Shown here piece by piece: positions 44,785-59,700 of a DNA stretch of 64,000 nt. A program made the translations under genes and the position numbers. The stretch comes from Monocercomonoides exilis. Its lineage: Eukaryota; Preaxostyla; Oxymonadida; Polymastigidae. Numbering within the stretch: position 1 is the first letter of the stretch; each line of letters starts with the position of its first letter. The DNA lies in assembly GCA_001643675.2 (NCBI GenBank), contig LSRY02000039.1, forward strand, positions 154,001 to 218,000. The letters run 5' to 3'. The notes under the pieces are model-generated. The model was not told the DNA's origin. It searched no databases and was given only the letters and a program-made list of their open reading frames with translations.

Positions 44785-47700
44785 TTTTTCATCATCAACA
44801 TCAACAGCATCGCTATCATCAACCACACCACAGCCATCTGTTTTTGCTGAGCTTCTGTCTGTCATTCCATTGTGCACGCCTTCTTATTACTCTCTCCCTG
44901 ACTTGCACTCAGCCAGCATGCCTTCTTCTCCTCAAATGCGCTCTTTCTCTCCACCTCCTTCCTCCTCTCCTCCTCTCCTCTCCTCTTCATCTTATCCATC
45001 CTCTTCTTCTTCTTCTTCTTCCTCTTCCTCTTTTTCTTCACCCTTCTCTTCTCTCTTCACATCCTCCAACACACCCGAAGCCACTTTTCGCATCCTCTCC
45101 TCTGCCTCCTCTGACCTTGCCCAGCCACTCCACCGCCTTCTTCCCCATTCAAACGAGCCAGTGGCGTTGTCCTACAACAGAATCAAAAACAGCAGCCGTT
45201 ATGTGTGTGTGTGCTGCAAGCGCTTTCGTGAATCGGCCATTTACTTCTCTCCTCAGCTTCCTTCTTCAATCAAAGCAGACACCAAAGAAAGCTTAAAATT
45301 GGCAACACACTCGTCTTCCTTCTCAGATCTGACACAGGAGCCGTCGCTTTTGCTGTCTTCTTCGCCGTTCGTTGCAAGTTCTGCTTCAAATGCGTCAACT
45401 GCTAGCAATGCATCAACCACACAACCTGAACAATCACAACCTGCATCATCATCAAACTTATCCAATTCTAATACAAATACAAATAACAACTCTAATTCAT
45501 CATCATCCTTCTCCTCCTCTTCTTTTTCTTCCTCTTCTTCCTCTTCCAACTCCAGCACCGCTTCTGTCTCCTCCCCGCACCTCACCTTCTCTCCTCCCCA
45601 GACCACCCAGCAGACCATCAACATCGCGCAGATCAACGACATCCGCCTCTATCTCCCCAACATCCACTCCTTCTGGACACTTCTGAGTGACACAAACGAT
45701 GTCTGCTCATCTGAACTGACTGAATCGTATGCGCTGGCTTCTCCGCTTGCTCTGATTGACTCTGCCTCAGAACTGGCGAGGAAGTGGGCGAAGCTGCAGA
45801 AGAAGGCGAATGTGACACGGTGTGTGGAGTCGTTTCTGCTGGAAGACGAAGGAGAAGACAAACAGATGGAGTCGTTGATAGCAGAAGAGAAACAACATAA
45901 CAACCAACATCAACATTCATTAGGAATGAATTCATCCACCTCTTCTTCCTCTTCTTCCTCTTCCTCCTCCTTCCCTCGCTCTGTCTGGCTGCAGCAGCGG
46001 ATGACCGTCGAGGCTGTGCAGAACATCCGCTATGACGAGGCAACCATCGCTGAATACCGCCAGCTGTGGCACAGCGTCCGGATACAGACAGCCAAACAGG
46101 CCAATCAGAACGATGGAGAAAACAACACTCGCTTCGCGGAAACCAGCCAAATGGGCAGACAAACAGCAGAAGAGCTGGGGGAAGTGCAAGGAGGTGGATT
46201 CAATGAACAACAGCAACACAGTAACCAGAATCATCATCATCATCATCACAATCACTTTCCCTATGACAACCCCAATTCAACTGTTGTTATTTCCTACCGT
46301 TTCATTGCTCCACCCACATCCATCCACAAAATGCTGGCTGTCTCTCTCCTCCGCTCCAGCCTCATGTTTCTCATGTCTTCCCTCTGCATCTTTGCCCACT
46401 CGGCTGCTGACTACACGACAATCTCTGCTGCCAAAAGCACTTCGCTTCTCTCCTCTTCTCCATCACAAGGAAGCTCTTCTCTTTCTTCACAATTAGGCGG
46501 ATCATCATCATCTTCTTCTTCTTCTTCTTCCTCTTCTTCCTCCTCCTCTTCTTCACTGTCTGGTTCTCAAGGCTCTCCGATGCTTCCTCTTTCCTCTTCC
46601 TCTTCATTCCAGTCATCTTTAGCGCAAAGTGGATTGTCTGCTTTTTCTTCCACTTCTTCCTCTTCCTCTTCATCTTCTTCCTCGTCCTCGTCCTCTTCTT
46701 CTTCAGCCCAGTTTCTGTCATCATCACTCACATCTCCATTACAACCTTCTTCAAGCTATTTGACTCGTCGCAGTTTTCTTCCTTCTCGAATGCTTCAGTC
46801 ATCATCATCATCATCATCATCATCTTCTTCTTCTTCTTCCTCTCAAAATTCTCAGAATTCGGCTTTGTCTTCTTCCAATTCACTCTCAAGTTCTTTAATG
46901 AGTTCATCTTCATTCCCTTCTTCTTCTTCTTCCTCTTCTTCTTCTTCATCCTCTTCCTCCTCTTCCTCCACCTCCCCCTCCAACAACTCACCCAACTCTG
47001 CATATTCCTCATACACCACCGTCTCCTCCTCTTCCGGCGCCCTCTTCATTTCCCAGCGCCGCAAGCAGAGCATCCTCCCTCAAATAGACTCCACCCTCAT
47101 CCAAGCCACGTCCTCCATCCCTCTCCGCTTCATCCGCTCTTGGCGCTCTTCTCTGCTCCTCTGCCGCTCGCCTGCTGACACAAACAGCTATTCAAGAAGG
47201 AAGTCTTGTGCTTTCAAGAAATGTGCACTCAAGGCGATTCAGGACGGGAAGCAGCAGAATAAGCAGAAGCAAAGTGATGATTGTGAGAAAGAACAGACAG
47301 ACAAAGAGAGTTCTGAAGCAGCAATTGAATTCTCACAGCAGTTGCCAGAAAAAGAAGAGAAAGAACAAGATCACTCCATCGTATCCTCCGAAAAGCGTTC
47401 ACTGCCCATTCCCCTCATCCACTCGCTCTCTGTCTTCCACCGCAAAGAAATCATCACCTCATCCACGTCATTGAAGGGCACGCACCACGCCATTGTGGAA
47501 GAGTCTGAGCGGCTTCCCTCTTCTTTGTCTTCGTATTCTGCTGTCTATCTGCGCAGCCTCATTCACATGGCATCTGTTGTGGGCGAAGACGTCATCAGAG
47601 ACACATGCCTTTTCACTCTTTCTATGCTCCTCTTCATTTTCAGTTCATCATCATCTTCTTCTTCTTCATCCTCATCTTCTTCCTCCTCTTCATCTTCCTC

Positions 47701-50700
47701 TTCCTCTTCTGATGAAGTGCTTACCCAAATCCCCTCTGCCTCACCAGCCACCCTTCCGATGATGGCAGCCGCTGGTATTCTCCCATCTCCCTCAATGTCT
47801 CCTGTCTTGTCTGCCTCTTCTCCTTCCTCAGCTGCCTCATCTCCACCCAATCACTCATTCTTTTCTTCTGTGCTGCTCCATTCTGATCCTTCCTCTCCTG
47901 TTTCTTGTTCTCCCTCGAAGTATCCTGTCTCCATCATTCAACCTCCTCATTCAGTTTCACCTGCACAAAACACACAATTTGCAACTCCTCCTTTTCAATT
48001 TGGTGATTCTTTGTGTTTGTCTGGTGAAGCAGCTAAGCAATCCATGCAGGTTTCTTCCTCAGACAACTTCGACAGCTCAATCATTCCTGTTTCTCGTTCC
48101 TCCTTTTCTCAGCCTTTCTTTGCCTTCACCTCACTTCTCTCTTCCCAGGCAGCCCTCATCCAGCCTTCCTCTCTCATTCCACACCTCCACCCCTCAAACT
48201 TAGACAACCGCCTTGTCTTCTACTCCATTTTCTTGCTCCGCTCCGTTCTGACTGACTACACTTTGCTTGGCTCTTCGTGGGGGGTGGTGGCGCCTGCTGT
48301 GATTGCATTCCACAAGCAGATTGCACTGGCACAGATGCAAACCGATGCCTCGCTTGACCCATCCGTCGTGGTCATCTCAGAGAACGCCCCAGCTCTTTCG
48401 CGTGTATCCCCCGAGCTGCTGGCTGTGGTGTCTGAACTGACCAACACTTTCTTTGCACTCAGTGTGTTTCTGTCTGAAGGAGACCTGCTTTCACTCGTGT
48501 CTGTGCTCTCACAGATGGTTCTGAGTGATTTGGGGGTGATTGCAAACCAGCTGCAGGAGACAGAACAGCAAAGTGACAAAGGAGAACAGGGAGAAGCAGC
48601 TCAAACACAAACACAAACACAGTCACAACAGCAGCAACAGCAACAATCACAGCCACTCACTCATCCACTTGAGCTGAATGCATCTGAAGTGATGTTTAAC
48701 ATCCAGTCACCAGAGCTCCACCAGCCGTTTCTCATCCCCACCATTTATTCTCCGTGCCAAGTACCCTCTGCAGATGCCGATGAGACTGACACTCAGTTCC
48801 GCCCGCGCTCTCCCACACACGACCTGAACAAGTGCCCTTACTGCCTGGGGAGGAAAGACGTGTTTCTGGACTGTCCGTTTCTGACTGACTATATGTTCTC
48901 GAAGACGAGGAAGCAGACAGGAAGAGTTACATTCAACTTCGCTCCACAGACGACTCCAGAAAAGCAAGCGACTCGTTCACATACAAGTGCAACTGCATCA
49001 ACATCGCCACATTCATCATCATCATCATCATCATCATCAGTGATGGATGCTGCAGGAAACCAGAATTCGCCTGAGAAAGGAAATATAACATCAGACTCAA
49101 CACTCACTAACAATGCTTCTGCAACAGCAGGCAATTTATCTCCAACCAAATCAGTCGATGCACACCAAGCAACTTCACAAGAACAAGACGGATATTCAGT
49201 TGAACAAGATTGGCAGTTGGATGAGAAGGACACGCCGTTTTGGCTGACGGCGGAGGAGCAGAAGAAAAGACGAGCTTTTCTCTGCACGAAAATGAGGAAG
49301 AGCACAAATGTGCTGTTTTTGGAGGCGATTTCTCATTTTGTGCCGTTCGAGTGGAAGAAGAAGAACAACAAGAAGAAAAGAGAATCGTTCCAGAAGCAGA
49401 AGAAGAAGTACTCCACTCTGCACATGAATGAGAAGGCGAATGAGGAACATGTTCAATCAAAACAGTCTTCAAGTGCTTCGAGTGAATATTCAATGCAGAC
49501 AGCAGCAGCACAGTCACCAGCTGAATCTGCACAATTGACTGAAAGTGAAAGCGGAATCGGTGCCTTTGAGCTGAGCCAGCCTGCTGATCTACTGTCTGCC
49601 CCTTCAAAGTTTGACACAAAGAATACGATTGCTGAGCATTCAATGACATCTTCTCGCCTCACCACGCCCATCAGACACACACACAGCACCAGCGAGGGCA
49701 AGACATCGCCTTTCCCGTCTTTCTCTCACTCAGCCAGCAGCACCTCTTCAGCTGCAAACTCTGATCTGTCAGCCAGCGAACACTTGCCCAAACCAAAAGC
49801 AGAAGCCAATCCGCTCCGCCATTTGGCAGGCTCTCCACTCGAAGCAGCGCTGTTTTCTCCACTTCCAGGCAGCTCGTCTCCTCCACCGCAGCACCCTTCC
49901 ATCATCGGCACAAAGGGGAATCGCTCAGAAGGAACTGCTTCTTTTCTATCAGACCAGCAGAAGTTGCAATCTCCATCATCATTGTCTTCTTCTTCGACAG
50001 CAGCAAGCTCTTCTTCGTCGGCTAAGTCGTTGAACAGGCCGATTCCTCCACCGCCAATAGAGACACACGACTTTGTCAACTCTTCTGCAAAGAAGCAGTC
50101 GCAGCCCATTCGCATAGCACATGCGCAGAATGCGGAGCTGAGCAAGATTGCAAGGGAACAACAGAAGGAGAAAAATAAGGAGAAAAAGGAGGAAAAGAAA
50201 AAGGAGAAGAAAAAGAAGAAGGGAAAAACAGGACTGACGAAAGCGGAGAAGGAAATCATACTCAAAATACTGAACGATGAAGAGAAAGAGAAAGAAAAGG
50301 AAAAAGGAAAAGAAGCAGGAGCACAATCTGCAAATGAAGAATCTCAAAATCAGAAGCACCGCTCTTCATTCAAAGCGAAGCTCAAGAGAATTCTCTCGGA
50401 GACACTTTCTGAGAAAAGCTTGGATTCATTCAGTGAAATCGAAGACGGCAGCAAAAGTGAAAGCGGTGCATCGTCTTCAGACACGTCAGACATCATGTTC
50501 TCTTCGTCTTCTTCTCTTTCATCCATCTCAATCGAGTCCTCTGAGCGGGCAGCGAAGATTGTGAGGTTTGTGGAGATGCGCCTCAAAAAGATGAAGCAGA
50601 AGGAGCAGCGGAAGCAGCAGCGGTCTTCTTCCAGCTCTCCTTCATCACAGACAGATAGCTCGGCTGAACTGGTGAATCTGACAAGGCGGAGCAGCTATTT

Positions 50701-53700
50701 GCCAGATGCATCTGGAAGCAGAGAGACTGGAGAATACCACAGAAGCAGGAAAAGCACAAGGCAGGAGGATTCAGCAGCAGCAGCGTCGTCGTCTGAAAAG
50801 CGGAGGAAGCGAAGCGGGTCTGTTGTTTCTATCAGACAGGAGGAGTTTTCAGAGGAAGAGAACGAAGGAGACGAGATTGCGTATCCGTTTGAGATGACAC
50901 ATGTGACAGACATCCACACGAACGACCTGTCTGAAGAAGGCGAAGACGAGATCGACCAGCTGATTGAAGATGTGCGCGAGAAGCTGGAGCAGGAGACACA
51001 CAGAAGAAGCACCATTTCTGAGGATCTGTCGGATTCGCTGAATGCTTCTGGCTCGCCTGTGGAGAGTGAACAGTCTCCAGAATCGAACCTTCCAAGTGAG
51101 GTTGGCTCTGCTTCGTCGCTGAATGAGTCATCTCCTGGCGAATGGACAGACAGCGATCAATCATCTGCACATTCTTCTTTATCTATGCATTCTCTTTCTT
51201 CTTCGAATGACACTGTGACTGTGGATGATGATGAGAATGGCATGCTTTCAGAATCAAATGGAAAGGAAACTGAATCCAATAGAACAGAAACAAATAATAA
51301 AAAACGCGCCAAAGCAAAGAGTGTTTCGCCAAATCAGCATTTGTCAATTTCAATTCCTCTGTCTTCTCCAAAAGCTTCCATCGATCCCCACGCAAATGCG
51401 TTTCAATCATCTCCTGCTGAGTCTTTGTGTGCATCTCCTCCTTCACAGCCGCTGGCTTCACCATCGGTTCATTCCTCAATTGCCGGTGCTGCAAGTTGCT
51501 TGGCATTTGACACGTTTGAAGAGCTGCAGCCTGCTTATTCGCAGACACAGGCACATCAAACAGCATCTTCGTCTCAGTCCTCTCATTCGAGCCCAGTTGT
51601 AATCATCTCTCGACAGAAGAACAAGTCTGGCCAAGAAATCCCTACAGCTGAAACATTACCTGCTCAGCTGTCCTCTGACCCATCGATTTCTTCCTCAATG
51701 GCAGTGTCTTTGATGTCTGTACCGCACATAATACCGCTGGATCCTTCTCATCTACCAACGAAAGCAACCAACCTTTCTGTGAAATCCTACAAGCGCAGGA
51801 TAAAATCACGTCGTGCACAGAAAAATGGCAGAGAAAGCAAAAACAAAAACAAGCACATGAAAAAGAAAGGGCGAGCAAAGAAGGCGACGCCACAGAGAAC
51901 CTTGCGGCACTTCTTCCGTGGTGTGTCTCATTGGGACGTGCCTTTCTTTGCCGAACTGGCAGATTCTCCTTTTTCTCCGTCACTTTCACTGATCCATCCA
52001 ACCCACTCGTCTATTATCAGACCCAAAGGTGAACAAAAAATATTTGAGAATTTCGCACAGCATACTCCTGCGAATCTGAGCCGCGAGATATTTCCAATCT
52101 TCATTTCGAGAGTAATCCCAACACAGACAACAATCAACACATTTTACACGTTTGGGCTGTGCAGGCTGTTGGATGTCATCCGATTCAACGCGTTCCGCAT
52201 CAACGTGCTGCTTCCGAAGCTGCTGCCACTTCTCCACATTTTGTGCATTTCCCAAAGCAATTTCGTCAGACTGCTGGCTGTTGAGGCGTGTGCAAGCATT
52301 GTGAATGCGCTGATGGTGTTTTCTGTGGACAACAAGCATCTTCCTCACTCAATATACGATGTGCATCCACACATCACTCTCATATTCAACTTCATGCGAT
52401 TCGAAATTCGAACAGCTGCCTTTTCAGATCTTAAAAACTCTTTTATTGACACAATGCACAAGTTATTTGTCATCTGGTGCGACAGATTTAATGAGCAAGA
52501 GACTCAGATTGCACTGGAATGCATCATCGAACTCTTCAACTTTCCAATCGATTCTTCTCTTATTGTGCAGACTGATTATGTATCAAAGCATCTGCAAGCT
52601 GATGAATCCACGAAAGTTCAGCAAGAGTCCAACATCGTTCCATTGAATGCACCAAAATCAGAAGTGTTCTTTGAATGCAAATCAACAGGAGAGTATTCAG
52701 GCTGGGGCGGTGGAGCATTTGTGGGGATTGAAGCAGCATGTGAAAGATTCAAGCCAAATAACGAAGGACTGTTTGCTGTTGTGCGTATTTTGCACTCTTC
52801 TCTGTTGAATGAGTCACAAATGAATGAACTTCTAACTCCACAAAAGCTAATTCCAGAATCTGAAACCGTTTGGAAAGGGATCGATTTCCTGCAGCATTTG
52901 GTGAACAACCATCTAATTTCGTTCTCTCCTAACACTCTTGTTCTTGTGCTAGTTGCGTCTGCCTCTGTCGTCTTTGGACAATTCCCTCTTTCTGCCTCAC
53001 TCACCTGCTGCGACATCTTCTTCGAAGCCACAAACACAGCAGCCAAGCGTGCTGTTAAAGAGGGCATCAATCTTATTCCAACGCAGCCTCTCCAAGATAT
53101 CCAATTATCAGAGCCATTTGCATTTGACTATGTAAATTCCACACATTTTGCACTGCACGTATTCATCCAGATGATCCACTCTCCAAGCATCGAGATAAGA
53201 ACCTGCTGCATCATGACGCTGTCCATCCTTCTTTGCGACAGCCGGTGGAAGTCCACAGGAGATGCACAGACTGTCCTGTGCGCCATTGAGAAACTGCTGC
53301 GGATGAGTCGTGTGGTGTGGGCAGAGATCATCATGAATGCATACGACATTGTCACTCCGCTGATTGAAGGAGAGAGCACACAGACATCCGCTGCATCGTC
53401 GGTGTCTTCTGCTCTTCTGCAGCACCACACACACGGCAAAGAGCACCGCCAGTGGGAAAACACACTCGCCATCTTGTCAAAGACACTTGCAGACATTCTG
53501 TTCAACCAGCTGCAGCTGATCTGCGCTGCTTTCCCGGACATTCGTTCTGCTCAAACAAAACTCAACTTTGCATTTGCGCCTGCGCTGGGGGCATATCTGG
53601 CGAATCTGCTGTTGTTTGGAACAGGAGAAGTGGCTGATGCTGGCTTCCATTTGGCGCATGTGCTGCTCTTTAAGCTTCAGGATGTTATATCCAGCAGACA

Positions 53701-56700
53701 TTTATTTGATAAAAGTCCATCTCAAAGTGAAGATAGTACTCAGAATGAGATTGAAAACACAAAAGAGAAAGCAACTGAAAAGTCACAATCAAATGTTCCC
53801 TTGGCAGTTGAGCTGTGGAATGCTGTGTGGTGTTCTCTTCAAGTGTTCTGCGAAGATTCTCAAAGTGGATGCCCTCATTGCAAACATCTCTTCACGCCTT
53901 CCTCGTTCGCCAAGCGATGCTCTTATCTTTTGGGAAGTGTTGAAGGTCTTTCTCTTCCAGTCTTCTCGCTGCTTCCTTCGTTCCCTTGTCCTTCCTATCC
54001 GCCTCTGTTTCTGAGGATGGCCAGATGCCCTCTCTGCTCCTTGACTCCGTCGAAATCTGCGATTCTCGCACTTCTCATTCAGCCTTTCCTTCCTCGTGCG
54101 CTTCCACTTCCAGTCACCGCACTCCCTTCTTCTTCAGACATCCAGTTCAACTGGGACAGACACGAAATGTCTGCCTTTCACGAGAAATCCTTAAAGAAAC
54201 CAGCTGAACAAGCTCCTTCATCATCATCTTCTTCTTCCTCTTCTCATTCTCATTCTCAATCCCAATCACAATCCCAATCACAAACGTCATCAGCAGCCTC
54301 ACGTTCAAACAACATTCCTCTTTCTGAGTACATTATGAAAGAAACCTCTGTTTTTGGGCCTTTTGGAGTCTCATCGCCATTTGAATACTTGCTTTCTTCT
54401 TCCTTGCCCACTCCCAATGAAAATTCTAGTGCTTCTTCTTCTTCTTGTTCTTCTTCAGCAAACACAGAGCCTTCCTCCGCTTCTTCAAACTCCTTTACAT
54501 CTGTTGGGAATTATTCATCCTCCTCTTCAGCTTCCTCATTTGTCCAGACACATCACGCAAAATCTATCCCTTATCTTGTCCAATCAAACACAAAGATCCC
54601 CTTAGCTGTTGACATCCCACCTCCCCTCCGCACTCTCTGTGCCTCTCTCATCCACTGCGCTGCACATCGCACATACGCTGCCTCTTTGCCCCGCCTCTCC
54701 CGCTCGCTCATCGATCCGCTCTTGTCCTTCACTTCCATCTCAACTGGACCACTGAAAATAGCCAAAGTTGCAAGAGCATCACACAGCTTCTTCCTGCGCA
54801 GCATCCTCGGCGAAGAGTATGTAACAGCTCTGCCTCCATCCCAGTTCTCTTCGGCAACACTGATGGTTGTTCCCACGAAGGATAAGGAAAAATCAGAAGG
54901 ATGGAAGAACAGAAGAGCACGTGGCGGAGCGGACAAATCTCCAAAGCAGAATGCTTCTTCTTCTTCTTTGTCTGGAGAAGATGCATCAGATGCACTTCTT
55001 TCTTCATCTTCTTCTTCAATGAGCTCCTCTTCATCACAACAGTCTGACTCCAACAACATGACCGACGATGAATTCGAAGAAGCGCAAACAGACTGGTTTT
55101 CAAAGGGATACTACAACCTCTCTCAGCCTGCTCCACAGAAGCTGTTTCCCTGCTGTGCTGATTGGATGGCTGAGTGTCAGCGCGACCCGGCACTCGACGA
55201 CGAGCCAACTCTGCTTTCATCTCCAAGTCCCTCTTCTTCATCTGCTTCTTCTTCTGCTTCTGCTTCTTCTTCTTCTCTTTCATTCGATTCTTCTAATTCA
55301 AATATTGCAACTTCTTCATCGGATCTTCCAGGGTCACTTGAAAACAATGTAACAAATAAAGATGAATCACTTGAATGCACCTGTAAAGGCAGTAACGAGT
55401 CATCCGCGTCTGTTCTTCCTCTTTCTACTCCATTTCCAACTCTCCATCGGTTTTGTGATGTTCTTCGTCTGCTTGTCATTACCTCTCTCTGCGGTACAGC
55501 CATCACCCCCTTCACTCGCAGTTTTTCTCCTTTCTCTGCCAAGTTCCAGGATTCAATCACAGGAAACACGGGACATCGCTACGAGGCACCTCCTTGTGGG
55601 CCTTATCTGCGCTTACAAGACGTTGAAGCATACATTCAGTCAATGAACTTGAGTGAAGGTGATGGCAATCACAATGAAGATAGCAAAGATGATGTTCCAA
55701 GTGATAACAGCACTGTTAAAGATGGTATTAAACCATCAAAGATACAAGAGCAAACAGACAGATGTGAAGAGCCACGTCCTCTGGTTATGAAGAAAGAAGG
55801 CAGAGAAAACAAAATAATGACGCCTGAAGATGTGATTGGTGCTGTCACTGTTTCTCAATGCTGGCCCTGCTATTTCCATGCATCTTTCATTTTTTCTCCT
55901 TCTTTCAATGCATTTTCCTCCTACTTTGCTGTCCCTCCGCTCGATTCTCTGCTGAAAGATTCCTTTGTCAGAGAGAAAATCAACTTGCCTTTCCTTCATT
56001 TGTCCACTCTTCACACTTTGTCTTTCTTTGCACCCAATCTCCAGATGCAATCAGAGTGTGGTGCTTACTCCCCTTCTGAATCTTCAATTCTCAGTGAAGC
56101 CTTGATCTCTTCGCTGTGGAGAGAAGTATCCTTTGCCTTCTCCGAGCTGCAGCAGATAAGCTCAGTATTCATTGCATGTGGATGTCCAGAGACGGCTGTG
56201 AGTGAGCTGGAACATGAGGGAGAAAACGACACTTTCCAGTCATCTTCAGATTTTGCCTCATCAAAGCCGAAAAACATCATGTTTTCAACGCAACTGAAGT
56301 TGGGCTTCCGTCACTCGGCTGAATCCCCAGGCGACACATTCACAGCGCTGCATCTGAAGGTAATGGCAGCTGCATTCTTGTCATCGTGCAAGCTGCTGGC
56401 CTGCTGTTTGGAGTCTGTTGCATTCATCATCCAGTTCCTGCACGCCTCGTTTTCTGTGCGTCTTATCGAAGCGCTGACGGTTCCTCTGATTTATCTGGCG
56501 AATTATTGCCCGCCAGTTCAGTTTGCATCAGTGTCCACTCTGATTGCTCTCTTTTCACGCACTCTCGATGAAAACACACCAATTATTCTGTCAATTCCTT
56601 CATCTGCAAAGCAAACTTCAACACTTCGCTCCAAATTGTGGAGTCTGTTTATTTTGGCATTCTCAAGAATTAAGTTCACCTCTGCACTTCGCTCCGATCT

Positions 56701-59700
56701 GTTGTCAAATGTGCCTTTTTCAAAAACAGTTCGTTCGCTCCTCGAGTCTATAAGCAGCTCGACAGAACGTCATCTTCCTCCGCTTCAGCTGCTGAGCCTG
56801 TTTGATTACTCAGTCTTCATCAAGTGCTATGCAAAAGAGCTGATCGGCTTTGAAGACGTGGCTGAATATCAAGATCATGTCGAATGGCACATTGCCTGCA
56901 ACTGCTTCCTCGAGCAGGTTATTTCCTCCTTCCAGCTGCACAAGGCGCTGGTTCAGGAAGAAGCAGAGTCTGTCAAAAGGAAGCAGTTGGAGCAGCGCAA
57001 TCAGACAAGCAGCCGAAGAGAGCGGGCTGTGTCTGTTGCAGAGAAGAAGCCACTTTTTGAACGAGGGGCGCCTTCTTTGAGAGGAATGCCTGCAAGTGGC
57101 ACTGCCAGAGGCAGAGGAAGGGTGCGTGTGAGAGGGAAAGTGTATGACCGAGCACGTGGATTGGGGAGGATTGTGGTCAGAAGCAGAGGGACGGGGCATT
57201 CTGTGCTGAAAGCATCGGCTGTGGGTGAGGAGAGAAATGAAGAAGATTCGACTCTGCTTCAGAAGGTGGAGAAAGACGGAGAAGGCGATGAAGGGGAAAG
57301 AGAAGGGGAAAGCGTCGATCGTCAAGCAACTGGAGATAATCAACAAGCGATTGAAGAACAAGGTACAAATTCTGCTGAAGCGAAATCTGCTTCTTCAATT
57401 CTTCAGGCAAGTGAGCAGACACGTTTGCATTCATCCAAACAACATTCGACAAACGAACAGAATTCACAAAGGAAAGATTTACAAGATGTGGAGTCTGGTG
57501 ATGAAAAGGAACAGATCGCAAAATCTTCTTTTGATGAAAACGAGTTCAGTTGTGAGATGACAATGGGAAGGATCAAGGAAAGCATGTCGCAGTATCCTAA
57601 TTTCGATAGCGGAGAGAAAGGCGAAGAGACCGAAAGCTTTTGCAGCAGAGAGGATGTTAACATTGTCAGCTACAAAGACGAAAACAGACGAAGCGGGGCA
57701 ACTGAAAACTCTGCCAGCTACCAGGAAGGAGACGAAGAGCCAAGCTCGAAAGAGAAAGCGAACGATCCAAAATCCCTCAGCAACGACGAGGATGAGCCTG
57801 CTCCGGTGCTCAAGCAATCCAGAAGCAGTCAGTACAAATCACGTTCTCCAGAGGCGGTGCAGGCTACTTCTCCTTCATCGCCTTCCAACAGCCTCCATCT
57901 TTCCTATCAGAATGTGACACCCGACGAGGCAGGATCAGAGGTTGAGTCAGACATGGAGGTGCACATTGAGTCGTATGAAAACAGAGAAGAAATGATGTCT
58001 CCGCCAACACAGCCAGAGTCGCATTCACAGGCAGAGTCATCGTCTGACTCGCAGCCTGGCTCTCAGTCTGGTTCACAGCACGATTCTCAGCCACATTCTT
58101 TAAGTAACTCACAGCAGAAACTCAAAGCAGGAGAGGAAAGAGTGGAAACTGTGGAAGATTTGATTCAAGTTTCACTTTCTTCAGCAAGTGGAAGAGCAGA
58201 ATCTGAAGACAGCTCTTCACCTCTGACAGCCGTATCTGCATCTCCTCCATCTCCCCTTTCTCTTATGTCTTCTCCTTCTTCTCAGCTTAATTACAAGCTT
58301 CAGTCTAGCCCCAAAATAGCTGCTCCTAAAGTTGCGTCGTTGCCTCGTTATTCTCCTTCTTCCTCGCCTTCTTCTTCAGCATCTCCTCCACCACTGTCCG
58401 CACGCTCTTCAATGTCAACACTCAGCAACATTCCCCAACTTGGCAATCCTTCGACTCTTGCGGCACAAGCGCAAATGCCAACACCAGCATCATCACCATC
58501 ACCGTCTCAAACATCGCATCGATCTCATGTGTGGGATTATGCAGCGACTCTTCCGCGGATGACATTCTGCGCCATCACAAACAGCATCATGGCAGCGTTC
58601 CACAGCGGCATCCGCATTTCTGCTCCACCGGTTGATCTTTCGTTCCGCAATGAAGCGACTTCAAAGGGAAACGAAAAGGAGCAGACAGACATCCTGAACA
58701 GCCTCCGCGGTGCAATGAAATCGGATGCAATTGAACAGGAGAAGGAGGCAGGAAGAAGAGAGAAAAACGGGCCTCTTCCGTTTATTTCCCCCACATCCAA
58801 TCCAATCTTGTTTGTTCCGATTGATGTGCACAATGCAGTTAGCACTGAACCACTGCTGTTTGTAACGTATGTTGGCGAAGCTGGTTCTTCTCTTAAGAGC
58901 GGGAATAGATCTGCATCAGCATTGCATTCTCCAATGAGAAAGCCTTCTTCAGTTGGACTATCTGTGTATCAAGACATTCCCGCCCGCAATGCTTTGCCTA
59001 TTAGTCGCTCAATTTCCGTAACTCAATCGTTAGCATCTTCTTATTTAACACACTCTCCACAGCTGCACGTCTCATCTTCTTCCCTGTCTCTCCTCGCTTC
59101 GCCTTCAACAGGATCACCAGCGTCTATAAAACGGAAGCACACACTATCGTTTCCTTCTCAGCACTATATGCCACCCGGAAGTTCAGCTCCAGTACCCCTT
59201 CAACTTTCTTCGTCTCCTTTTTCTTCAATTCTTCTTTTCAGCACTGCCTGGCCAACGATTACTTCTCTCTGCCGTCCAGAAAGCGAACTGACTGTTCTGT
59301 TTATCAATGCAATACGTCAGATCTTCCTTCCAAATGCTGTTGCTTTCACTCTTCGTTGGATCAAGGATAGCATGGAAGATTCTGAGAGTGAAACAAATGA
59401 AACTAATATTGAAGAAGGATTTAATCAAAAAGGCTCATACGGTTCAGATATTTCAAGTGATGATGCTGACAAAAGTGATTTGAGCTATTTGAATGACAGC
59501 ACCTGTGCAGAAGAAAAGCTATTAATCGCACAAAAATCATATTCCGAACAACACATTGAGGAAAAGCTGTTATATAATTTGCTGTCGACTGCAGATTCAA
59601 CTAAAAGCTGCATAAAAGACCCTCTAAATTATGTGGATGAGAAGCATATGCCACCTTCATTTTTTGCACAGATGATGAGACACTTTGTGAAAGAACTTAT